Shown: positions 1-6,426 of the stretch, piece by piece
Layout: each line of letters starts with the position of its first letter
Position numbering within the stretch: the first letter of the stretch is position 1
NCBI GenBank assembly: GCA_030523505.1
Contig: JAUNIK010000144.1
Location: 1-6,919 of the forward strand
Reading direction: 5' to 3'
DNA from: Prevotellaceae bacterium
Lineage (GTDB): Bacteria > Bacteroidota > Bacteroidia > Bacteroidales > Bacteroidaceae
Length of the DNA: 6,919 nucleotides
Notes under the pieces: model-generated
Told to the model about the DNA's origin: nothing
The model's input: only the letters and a program-made list of their open reading frames with translations
The model's database searches: none
Made by a program: the position numbers and the translations under genes

Positions 1-939
1 CAACACATATAATATATATAAGGTGAGAAGCACCCAACCTTCCCAGCGCTCGAGGGTGTACTTTGTGCGCAATGCGGCCCAGAGCAGAATGGCGAGGCCG
101 GTCATCACGGCATAGTCGAAACCGAAGCCGATGTTGGCGTGATGGATAGGACAGCACATCGCTGCAACGCCTACAACACTGTAGATGTTGAACGCCACAC
201 TGCCGATGACATTGCCGATGGCCATGTCCACCTGACCTTTCCTTGCTGCTATGACAGTAGCGAAGAGTTCTGGGAACGAGGTGCCGACGGCCACGATGGT
301 AAGACCGATGATGCGCTCCATTGCCTTTGTATCAACGCCGAGGGCGGTGCCGAGTTCCATGGCTGTGCCCGATGCTCCCTTGATGAGGAGGTTAGCACCA
401 ACGCCTAATGCAATGATGGCGGCAACGATGATGAGCAGTGCCATGCCGATATGCATGGTTGGCTGTTCCACTGTCTCAGCGGCTTTTGCCTGCTTGCGTG
501 AGCGGCGTATCTGCCATACGATATATGTAATGAGTATTGCCAAGCCCAAGGCTCCCTCCCATCGCTCTATGGTGCCTGCCATGCCGGCGGCGGAGAGGAG
601 GATAGCAGCGAGAATCATGAACGGTGCATCGACAGCGAGGGTGAACTTGCTGACGGTGAGTGGGACGATGATAGATGCCGCACCGAGGATGAGGGCGATG
701 TTGGCGATGTTGGAACCAACGACATTACCGATGGCGATGCCCGGACTGCCACTGATAGCCGCCATGGTACTCACGAGGAGTTCTGGGGCTGATGTGCCAA
801 AGCCGATGACGGTGAGGCCGATGACCATCGGACTGAGCTTCAGGCGGCGTGCCACCTGCACAGCGCCCTCAACGAGATAGTCGCCTCCTTTTATCAGAAG
901 GAAGAAACCTACAAGGATGAATATGATGTTTAATACCAT
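1..939 (-). CDS. Calcium/sodium antiporter, CaCA family (YrbG-like), 3' end cut by window edge
   Basis: Inner-membrane cation exchanger that probably exports Ca2+ in exchange for Na+ (or H+/K+). The frame is open from ATG at 939 to the window edge, giving 313 residues with no stop. The family is usually only slightly longer than this, so few residues are missing. Two inverted alpha repeats are visible. Alpha-1 (about residues 38-81) has GTSAPE with E53, and GNVVGSNIAN ending at N80. Alpha-2 (about 211-252) has GTSFPE with E224, and GNVIGSVAFN ending at N251. The Glu-to-Asn spacing is 27 residues in both, as in the structurally known NCX_Mj. A short basic cytoplasmic loop (about 143-160) joins the halves, and the rest is mostly hydrophobic helices. 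The start overlaps the end of lptD by 10 bases, with no Shine-Dalgarno seen, so translational coupling is likely. One oddity is Val248, where Asn is common. Family assignment is firm; ion specificity is inference. Confidence 0.93.
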   Translation of the reverse strand, partial: MVLNIIFILVGFFLLIKGGDYLVEGAVQVARRLKLSPMVIGLTVIGFGTSAPELLVSTMAAISGSPGIAIGNVVGSNIANIALILGAASIIVPLTVSKFTLAVDAPFMILAAILLSAAGMAGTIERWEGALGLAILITYIVWQIRRSRKQAKAAETVEQPTMHIGMALLIIVAAIIALGVGANLLIKGASGTAMELGTALGVDTKAMERIIGLTIVAVGTSFPELFATVIAARKGQVDMAIGNVIGSVAFNIYSVVGVAAMCCPIHHANIGFGFDYAVMTGLAILLWAALRTKYTLERWEGWVLLTLYILYVL

Positions 940-3836
940 TGTACTGCGTTTGAATATCCACTACGCTTGTCGTACTTCAACACATCGGTGAGGGTTGATG
1001 CATTACAGCGGAATGAGAAGTTGTAACTGGTGTATGGCGCGAGCACCACCGAGCACGACATCTGGAAACAGTGCAGGTCGCGGGTCATTGAGGCGGTGGT
1101 CATTGATATCTTCTTGTTCTCGAAGTCATAGCCTGATGAGAAACTGATGTTCCAGCCTTCTGCCAATCGGATGTTACCCGAACAGTTGAGCGTCTGGGTG
1201 AACTTATACGGATAGCGCATGGTCTTGGTGTTGAACTTGCCACCGGTGTTCTCGCGCATGTTGATACCATAACCGATGGTGAGCGACCAAGGCATATTGA
1301 AGGTCATGTAGCCATCTTCGTCGGTCTCGGCCTTGTTGCCGCCTTTCTTTTTCTTGCGCAGACCTTTCTGGGCTTTTATCTGCACATCGTCGATGTTCGA
1401 CTCCACATCAGTGTCCATGCCGTAGTCTTCTTCCATCTCTGCATCCTCGTCGTCATCATCGTCCTTGCCGGCAAAGAGTCGCGTTATCTTTTCTGGGGTG
1501 ATGGGGTATGAGAGGTTCTGCGATGTTCCCTGGAATCGTCCGAAACGGCCACAGCCCCACTCTGTCCTGTCGCCCACGAATACTCGTCCGTTTTCATCAA
1601 TCTCATAGGCGTAGGTGGCGAAGACAGCGTTCATGTTGAAGGTGTACGACTTGCTGAGCTTGAGTCGCAGACGTGTTGAGAGGTCGCTCCACGGATGCCT
1701 CTGGGCAGCGAGGTTGTATGACATCGACAAGCCGAAGTTATCGATAAGGCTCACCTTGACGAGCGAGTCTTCCTTGTTCTTCCATTTCATCTCGAGGTTG
1801 TTCTCCAACGACATCGACACGGAACCGGTCTTGCCCTTTCCCGGCACACCATAGAGCTGGCCCTGGAATGGAGAATACTCCACGAGCGATACGTTACCCT
1901 GAGCATCGGTCTTCTGGTAGGTTTCATAGTAGCCATAGCGCGATGCTGAGAAGTCTGGCGCATAGCTGAAACTTACGGAAGGTGTGAGGACGTGACGGAT
2001 ACGGTAGATCTTGTCACCGAAGATCTTACGGTTTGGAATGAAGTCTCCGTAGAGCTTTGTCGATGCTGACACGGCAACATTCCAGTTATATACATTATAG
2101 AATCCGCTGAGGGTATCTACAACCTCATGCTGTGCTGCCTCATCCCACGAACGCATATACTTTCGCATATAGGTACGGTCGGTGAAGTTGACCGACGGAG
2201 TGAGGTTGATATAATCGAACAGAGTGAAGCTTCCTGAGATTGGAATGGAATGGTTCATACCGTTCTTCCAGTCTTTCAGCGGGTTGGACTTCATGATTTC
2301 ACTTTCCTTGCCCTGATAAGAGTTTGAGAGACGTCCGGTGTACGACAACGCAATCTTCTCATACCAGCGTTCCTTACCCACAGCATGCTTGCGCTTGAAC
2401 GGATAGAGACGCGAGAGGGTGATATTGAGGTCAGGGAGCGTGAGGGCAATGGATGAGTCGCGCATGTTCTGCGAGAGGTTGGCCGAACTGCTGATGTTAA
2501 GACCTAACGACGAGAAGCCGGTACCCCAGTTCACGGATGATGTACGGGTACTCTGTGTCATCGACTGTGGGTTGTAGGCACTGTTGAGGTTGTTCTTCTC
2601 ATAAGAAGAGGTGGCGAAGTTCACACTTGCCGACAATGTGCTGAAAGGACTCGACTTTGGGTCCTGACGGTGGCTCCACTGCACCTTGAAACTCTTCTGC
2701 TGGGTGTAGTCTGGCATACCCTTCTCACTATGACGGGTGTCCTGATAACTGAAGAGGAACGAGCCACTGAACTTATAACGTTTCTTATAGTTGGATGTGA
2801 GCGAGGCGCCCCAAGAGCCCTTGGTATAGATTTCGCCAAGGAGCTTCATGTCGATCTTATCGCTGATAGCAAAATAGTATCCACCATCACGGAGGTAGAA
2901 TCCTCGGGCGGACTCATCACCATAGCTTGGCATGATGAAACCGCTGGAGTAGTTTTTCGAGAATGGGAAGAATCCGTAAGGGATGGCGAGTGGCAGTGGT
3001 ACATCGGCTACAACGAGATGTGCCGGACCGAACACTACATCCTTGCCTGTGCGGAGCTTTGCGCGAGAGATCTTGAGGTAGAAGTCAGGATGCTCGGTGT
3101 TGTCGCAGGTGGTGTAACGACCATGCTGAAGGAAGATATCGCCATTGGCATCGCGCTTGGCGAGTTCACTCATGAGATAGCCTTCCTGCTGCTGGGTGGT
3201 GACATTGGTGACAAGACCTTTCTTGGTCTTGAAGTTGAAGAGCATCGTGTCGTTCTCGTAGGTGTCCTGTCCCATCTTGAAACGAGGAGTACCGGCGAGT
3301 TCGGTGTGAGTGGTGTCGGCCCATACGCCTGTGGCATGAACCATATTGGTGACATTGCTCATGTCAACACGGTCGGCATCGAGTTCCATGTTCTCGTATT
3401 TCACATTGGCAGCACCATAGAGGTAGGCTTTCTTTGTTGACGAGAGATACACCATCGAGTCGTCAGACTGATAGTGGACAGGAGCGTTGATACCGCTGGA
3501 ACGCGACTTGTTGATAGAATCCAGACGGATACTATCGTCGATGGCTTTGTTGTGGGCCTCGATGGCATGCTGGATAGAGTCGAGAATCATTGCCTCACGG
3601 GCAGCTGAGTCGAGTGGCAATGCAATGCTGTCGAGGGAGAGGCTGTCGGCTGAGAGACTATCGCCGAGATGGGCGACGGCACTGTCGGCGAGCATGCTTT
3701 CCACAACATCGTTGAGGGAATCTATGCCAAGGGTGTCGTTGTCAGCACTCCTGCCGAGTGTTGACAATCCTCTTGTTCCTGCCATGATGCAGACAGCGAG
3801 ACAGAGGAAAAGGGTTATGACATAGTTTCTCTTCAT
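930..3836 (-). CDS. lptD: LPS-assembly protein LptD (outer-membrane beta-barrel, Bacteroidetes type)
   Basis: Outer-membrane translocon that receives LPS/LOS from the periplasmic Lpt bridge and places it on the cell surface. It has 968 residues, longer than the E. coli protein but normal for Bacteroidetes. A signal peptide covers about residues 1-20 (KRN, then a hydrophobic run ending in MAG). Next comes an Asp-Ser-rich linker (39-107), then an OstA/LptA-like jellyroll (about 118-280; YLYGAANVKYENMELDADR). The LptD hallmark follows at 283-345, with PYGFFPFSKNYSSGF and GFYLRDGGYYF. The remainder is a long run of alternating beta strands. The chain ends in an aromatic residue (Tyr968), as BAM substrates do. 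A highly charged insert lies at about 790-845. Cys244 is present, but the E. coli disulfide pattern cannot be confirmed here. The ATG overlaps the stop of the HD gene as ATGA, and the 3' end overlaps the antiporter start. Identity is strong. Confidence 0.95.
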   Translation of the reverse strand: MKRNYVITLFLCLAVCIMAGTRGLSTLGRSADNDTLGIDSLNDVVESMLADSAVAHLGDSLSADSLSLDSIALPLDSAAREAMILDSIQHAIEAHNKAIDDSIRLDSINKSRSSGINAPVHYQSDDSMVYLSSTKKAYLYGAANVKYENMELDADRVDMSNVTNMVHATGVWADTTHTELAGTPRFKMGQDTYENDTMLFNFKTKKGLVTNVTTQQQEGYLMSELAKRDANGDIFLQHGRYTTCDNTEHPDFYLKISRAKLRTGKDVVFGPAHLVVADVPLPLAIPYGFFPFSKNYSSGFIMPSYGDESARGFYLRDGGYYFAISDKIDMKLLGEIYTKGSWGASLTSNYKKRYKFSGSFLFSYQDTRHSEKGMPDYTQQKSFKVQWSHRQDPKSSPFSTLSASVNFATSSYEKNNLNSAYNPQSMTQSTRTSSVNWGTGFSSLGLNISSSANLSQNMRDSSIALTLPDLNITLSRLYPFKRKHAVGKERWYEKIALSYTGRLSNSYQGKESEIMKSNPLKDWKNGMNHSIPISGSFTLFDYINLTPSVNFTDRTYMRKYMRSWDEAAQHEVVDTLSGFYNVYNWNVAVSASTKLYGDFIPNRKIFGDKIYRIRHVLTPSVSFSYAPDFSASRYGYYETYQKTDAQGNVSLVEYSPFQGQLYGVPGKGKTGSVSMSLENNLEMKWKNKEDSLVKVSLIDNFGLSMSYNLAAQRHPWSDLSTRLRLKLSKSYTFNMNAVFATYAYEIDENGRVFVGDRTEWGCGRFGRFQGTSQNLSYPITPEKITRLFAGKDDDDDEDAEMEEDYGMDTDVESNIDDVQIKAQKGLRKKKKGGNKAETDEDGYMTFNMPWSLTIGYGINMRENTGGKFNTKTMRYPYKFTQTLNCSGNIRLAEGWNISFSSGYDFENKKISMTTASMTRDLHCFQMSCSVVLAPYTSYNFSFRCNASTLTDVLKYDKRSGYSNAVQWY

Positions 3837-4393
3837 CCGAATTGTTCGTGTAGTTTATTAAATCGTGCTACGGTGTCATCGCCGAACTTCTGCATTGAGC
3901 GCAGCACGCGGTCGAGGGGTTTCTCGTCCTCGGGGTGAGTCTTCGAAAAGAACTTGTCGGCATAGCAGATGAGTTTCTCTTCGTCGGTCTCGGGCAACAG
4001 GTCGATAACAGGAAGAGGGAGGTTCTGCTCGGCAATATCCTTCACTGTGAGTCCAGCACCGGTATGGCGCTCGCACACCCTTGCATAAGGTTCGATGCTC
4101 TCGGCGCTCAGTCCGTTTTCCTTGGCATAACGGCGGAGGATTTCACCACCGCATACTCCATGACGGATATATGGCTCTGTTCCGTAGCACTCGATGCCAG
4201 GGGCGTCGCACATGACGATGCCGATGTCATGGAGCATTGCTGCATCATAAACAAACTGGCGGTCGAGGGGGAGGCGTTTCTCATCGATGATGCGAACAGC
4301 CATCTCTGCCACCTTCTCACTATGGAGGAGAAGAATACGGCGCAATGCCGCATTCTCTCCATAGTATTTGTTTATGATCTTGTCGATATTCAT
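3833..4393 (-). CDS. HD-domain (HDIG) metal-dependent phosphohydrolase, substrate unknown
   Basis: A 186-residue soluble protein of the HD superfamily, whose members hydrolyse phosphomonoester or phosphodiester bonds in nucleotides and related compounds. The metal-site residues appear in order: H24 (LLLHSEKVA), H55-D56 (MLHDIGI), H78 (IRHG), H110 (CERHTG) and D146 (YADKFFS). All the expected ligands are therefore kept and the protein is probably active. No signal peptide, membrane segment or extra domain is visible, so it should be cytoplasmic. Its ATG overlaps the stop of the upstream carboxyltransferase gene (ATGA), and its TGA overlaps the lptD start in the same way, so all three are probably translated together. 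A GAGAGGG stretch 4 bases before the ATG may act as a ribosome binding site. The sequence does not reveal the substrate. The family call is firm, the biological role open. Confidence 0.9.
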   Translation of the reverse strand: MNIDKIINKYYGENAALRRILLLHSEKVAEMAVRIIDEKRLPLDRQFVYDAAMLHDIGIVMCDAPGIECYGTEPYIRHGVCGGEILRRYAKENGLSAESIEPYARVCERHTGAGLTVKDIAEQNLPLPVIDLLPETDEEKLICYADKFFSKTHPEDEKPLDRVLRSMQKFGDDTVARFNKLHEQFG

Positions 4394-6168
4394 TCTGCCC
4401 TCTCGATATACGCAATCACATCGCCCTTGCGAACCTTGGCGCCCTGCTTTGCGTTGATCTCAACGAGCTTGCCGCCGAGGGCTGCTGGTACGGTGAGGAG
4501 TTCGCCCCATGTTGCCTGCATATAGCAGAAGGCGTCACCTTCGTTGTACTCCTTGCCGATGAATGGCTCAACAGATGTGCCGCACTCACCGTCACCGTTC
4601 ATCTCCCAGAACAGCTGACCGTTGCATGGTGCTACGATAGCATCAGCCTTTGCGTGCTTGAATGCAGCGAGTTCCTCTGGCGAGAGTGATGTGCCGAGCT
4701 TAGCGTCCTTAGCCTTCTGGAGGTCTGCAAGGAAGTTCTTCTTAGCCTGACCCGACTTGTAGTTGCGATACTGCTCTGGGTGCATAGCAAGCTCGAAGAG
4801 TTCCTCGTCGTCCTGACCGCGATCCCAGCCGTTCTCCTCCATCTCCTTGATGAAGTTGTCGAGGTAGAGTGTCTCTGGCACGAATGAACTTGGCTCGTCT
4901 GTTACGAACTCGAAGCCCTTCTCCTTTGCCAACTCTACGATCTCTGGTGCGAGTTCACCTGGAACCTTACCCGACTTGCCGAGGATCATACCCCATACTG
5001 AGTCGTCCATCATTACATAGCGACCCTTGCCCTGCTCGATGGTGAGGAGGTTGAAGAGTGCGATGTTCTTTACATACTGTGAGAATGGTGTTACGAGTGG
5101 TGGGAAACCAACCTTTGGCCATACATACTCTACCTCGTTGAACAATGCTACGAGCATATCGTCGGTTGTGAGTTCTGGCTCGCCCTTCTTCTTTTTGAGG
5201 TTGTTGATGACGCCCTGGATACCACCGAGGTCGGCCATCATTGAACCCATCATACCGCCAGGGAGACCGCAACCGAGAAGGAGCGATGACATGTGCTTGT
5301 TGGCTGGGTTGATGAAGTAGCCGAGCCAGTCGTCGATGAACTCCTGTGTGAGTGTACGAGCCTTCATGTAAGCGTTCATGTTGATCTCTGGAACATCGAA
5401 ACCTGCATCAGCGAGCATAGCGCGAACAGAGATGATGTCTGGATGAACCTTACCCCATGACAGTGGTTCGATGGCTGTATCGATGATGTCGGCACCATTC
5501 TGACATACCTCGAGGATTGAAGCCATTGAGAGACCAGGACCAGAATGGCCGTGATACTCGATGATTACCTCTGGGTGCTTGTCCTTGATAGCCTTTGTCA
5601 AACGACCGAGGAATCCTGGCATACCGATACCAGCCATATCCTTCAAGCAGATTTCAGGAGCACCAGCCTCGATGAAGAGGTCGGCCTTTGCTGCATAGTA
5701 CTCAACGGTGTGAACTGGTGAGTTGGTGATACAGAGTGTAGCCTGTGGAGTCATGCCAGCCTCGGCAGCCCACTTGATTGAAGGGATGATGTTACGCTCG
5801 TCGTTCAAACCACAGAAGATTCGTGGGATATCGACACCCTGAGCGTGCTTCACCTTATACATCAACTGACGAACATCGTCAGGCACTGGATACATACGCA
5901 ATGCGTTGAGACCACGATCCAACATGTGAGTCTTGATGCCCACCTCGTTGAATGGCTTACAGAAAGCACGAACGGCATCGTTTGGATTCTCGCCTGCGAG
6001 GAGGTTCACCTGCTCGAAAGCACCACCATTGGTCTCAACACGGCTGAAACAGCCCATCTCAATAATAACTGGGGCGATACGCTCCAACTGATCTTTGCGT
6101 GGCTGGAACTTACCGGAGCTCTGCCACATGTCTCTGTAAACGAGACTGAACTGAATTTTCTTCTTCAT
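4390..6168 (-). CDS. OadA / pyruvate carboxylase subunit B-like carboxyltransferase with a biotinyl-like domain lacking the acceptor lysine
   Basis: A 592-residue protein of the family that transfers CO2 between a 2-oxoacid and biotin (oxaloacetate decarboxylase alpha, pyruvate carboxylase B, transcarboxylase 5S). The TIM-barrel domain (about 1-290) keeps the metal-site pattern: D13 in YRDMWQS, K176 in CLKDMAG, and H206/H208 in EYHGHSGPG. The conserved carboxylase domain (about 295-480) has GLPGGMMGSMM and GFPPLVTPFSQYV; T360 aligns with the proton-transferring Thr of pyruvate carboxylase. The C-terminus (about 508-592) resembles a biotinyl domain (APCNGQLF, CYM, GGKLVEI, VRKGDVIAYIE). However, it reads QATWGE where biotin-carrying members have EAMKM or EAMKT, so Trp554 replaces the acceptor Lys. 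The linker before it is short, charged and not Ala/Pro-rich. No OadB, OadG or biotin carboxylase gene lies in the window. It is first in its operon, with no clear Shine-Dalgarno. Family certain, reaction uncertain. Confidence 0.9.
   Translation of the reverse strand: MKKKIQFSLVYRDMWQSSGKFQPRKDQLERIAPVIIEMGCFSRVETNGGAFEQVNLLAGENPNDAVRAFCKPFNEVGIKTHMLDRGLNALRMYPVPDDVRQLMYKVKHAQGVDIPRIFCGLNDERNIIPSIKWAAEAGMTPQATLCITNSPVHTVEYYAAKADLFIEAGAPEICLKDMAGIGMPGFLGRLTKAIKDKHPEVIIEYHGHSGPGLSMASILEVCQNGADIIDTAIEPLSWGKVHPDIISVRAMLADAGFDVPEINMNAYMKARTLTQEFIDDWLGYFINPANKHMSSLLLGCGLPGGMMGSMMADLGGIQGVINNLKKKKGEPELTTDDMLVALFNEVEYVWPKVGFPPLVTPFSQYVKNIALFNLLTIEQGKGRYVMMDDSVWGMILGKSGKVPGELAPEIVELAKEKGFEFVTDEPSSFVPETLYLDNFIKEMEENGWDRGQDDEELFELAMHPEQYRNYKSGQAKKNFLADLQKAKDAKLGTSLSPEELAAFKHAKADAIVAPCNGQLFWEMNGDGECGTSVEPFIGKEYNEGDAFCYMQATWGELLTVPAALGGKLVEINAKQGAKVRKGDVIAYIERAE
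4398..4404 (-). promoter_or_regulatory. Possible ribosome binding site for the HD-domain gene
   Basis: The minus strand reads GAGAGGG four bases before the ATG at 4393, inside the last codons of the carboxyltransferase gene. It shares GAGG with the Shine-Dalgarno consensus and supports this start. Most other starts in the window have nothing similar, as is usual in Bacteroidetes, so the match may be coding coincidence: it encodes the Glu-Arg near the C-terminus. Confidence 0.3.
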
Positions 6169-6213
6169 CTTGATATTGTTTTTTGTTTATTTCTTCTTAC
6201 CTTTTGATAAATC

Positions 6214-6259
6214 CACGCGCGTTGTTTCATGCATATACGCATGCACATATACACACATG
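6214..6259. other. Alternating pyrimidine-purine tract (possible Z-DNA or stem-loop) in the operon leader
   Basis: Positions 6228-6259 alternate pyrimidine and purine without a break for 32 bases, mixing CA/TG, TA and CG steps. A second alternating run at 6214-6222 contains CGCGCG within the palindrome ACGCGCGT. Both lie in the predicted 5' leader of the carboxyltransferase-HD-lptD-antiporter operon, just downstream of the putative -7 element. Within the longer run, CATGC (6228-6232) can pair with GCATG (6239-6243) across a six-base loop. The pattern is seen directly; any structural or regulatory role is inference. Confidence 0.55.
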
Positions 6260-6264
6260 GACTG

Positions 6265-6294
6265 CAAAATTACAAAAAATCTGCGAGATACAAG
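6265..6294 (-). promoter_or_regulatory. Putative Bacteroidetes primary-sigma promoter for the four-gene operon
   Basis: On the minus strand TAATTTTG (6272-6265) matches the Bacteroidetes -7 consensus TAnnTTTG exactly. CTTG (6294-6291), one mismatch from the -33 TTTG, lies 18 bases upstream, close to the usual spacing. Transcription would start near 6255-6260, leaving a leader of about 90 bases before the ATG at 6168. Its position upstream of the first gene of the overlapping set fits. The start site is inferred, not seen. Confidence 0.6.
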
Positions 6295-6330
6295 CATCGT
6301 TTCACATCTTTTATCACACACACTCGCAGA
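6280..6330. repeat. Spaced 8-base inverted repeat overlapping the operon promoter
   Basis: TCTGCGAG at 6280-6287 is matched by its reverse complement CTCGCAGA at 6323-6330, with 35 bases between. The arm centres are 43 bases apart, about four helical turns. The left arm falls within the -33/-7 spacer of the putative operon promoter, and the right arm is upstream of it. This suits a two-site operator, but an 8-base pair of arms in a region this size can arise by chance. Confidence 0.4.
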
Positions 6331-6397
6331 AACAGAGAAAAACACCAATATATCATAATTATTTCGGAGAAATATCGTTACTTTGTTTTTTATTTTG

Positions 6398-6405
6398 TAC
6401 TTTTG
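6398..6405 (+). promoter_or_regulatory. Putative -7 element for the lipoprotein gene
   Basis: TACTTTTG matches the Bacteroidetes -7 consensus TAnnTTTG exactly. No good -33 TTTG sits at the expected distance; the nearest, at 6382-6385, is only 12 bases upstream. A start near 6410-6415 would leave a very short leader before the ATG at 6427, and would argue against the in-frame ATG at 6415 as translation start. The surrounding sequence is T-rich, so a chance match is possible. Confidence 0.4.
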
Positions 6406-6426
6406 CAAGGAAATATGTACTGCAAT

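Larger units (their letters stand above)
6169..6426. promoter_or_regulatory. Divergent intergenic region between the lptD-containing operon and the lipoprotein gene
   Basis: A 258-base AT-rich stretch separates two divergent starts. Reading leftwards, it holds the putative operon promoter (6265-6294) and a leader of roughly 90 bases with an A-rich end before the carboxyltransferase ATG. Reading rightwards, it holds a -7-like element (6398-6405) close to the lipoprotein start. It also contains a 32-base alternating pyrimidine-purine tract, an ACGCGCGT palindrome and a widely spaced 8-base inverted repeat, listed separately. No convincing small ORF, riboswitch or terminator was recognised. An open frame crossing part of it on the minus strand is antisense to the lipoprotein gene and was not accepted. 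Confidence 0.75.

Noticed and set aside
251..880. A 209-codon plus-strand open frame
   Set aside because: It is antisense to the antiporter gene, whose frame encodes both conserved CaCA alpha repeats. The plus-strand product is Met/Ala/Arg-rich with no recognisable motif.
2670..3440. A 256-codon plus-strand open frame inside lptD
   Set aside because: It lies opposite the most conserved part of lptD, and I see no family motif or promoter for it. Long antisense frames are expected with this codon usage.
3935..4525. A 196-codon plus-strand open frame
   Set aside because: It spans the junction of the HD and carboxyltransferase genes on the opposite strand, where both real genes have clear catalytic motifs.
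4390..4660. Frameshift as the cause of the missing biotin motif
   Set aside because: The frame stays homologous to the biotinyl fold on both sides of the site and ends in KGDVIAYIE, so a local frameshift does not explain the change.
6360..6374. Small hairpin TATTTC-GGA-GAAATA before the lipoprotein gene
   Set aside because: Only a six-base AT-rich stem with no following T-run in the right position for a terminator of a known gene; likely chance in AT-rich sequence.
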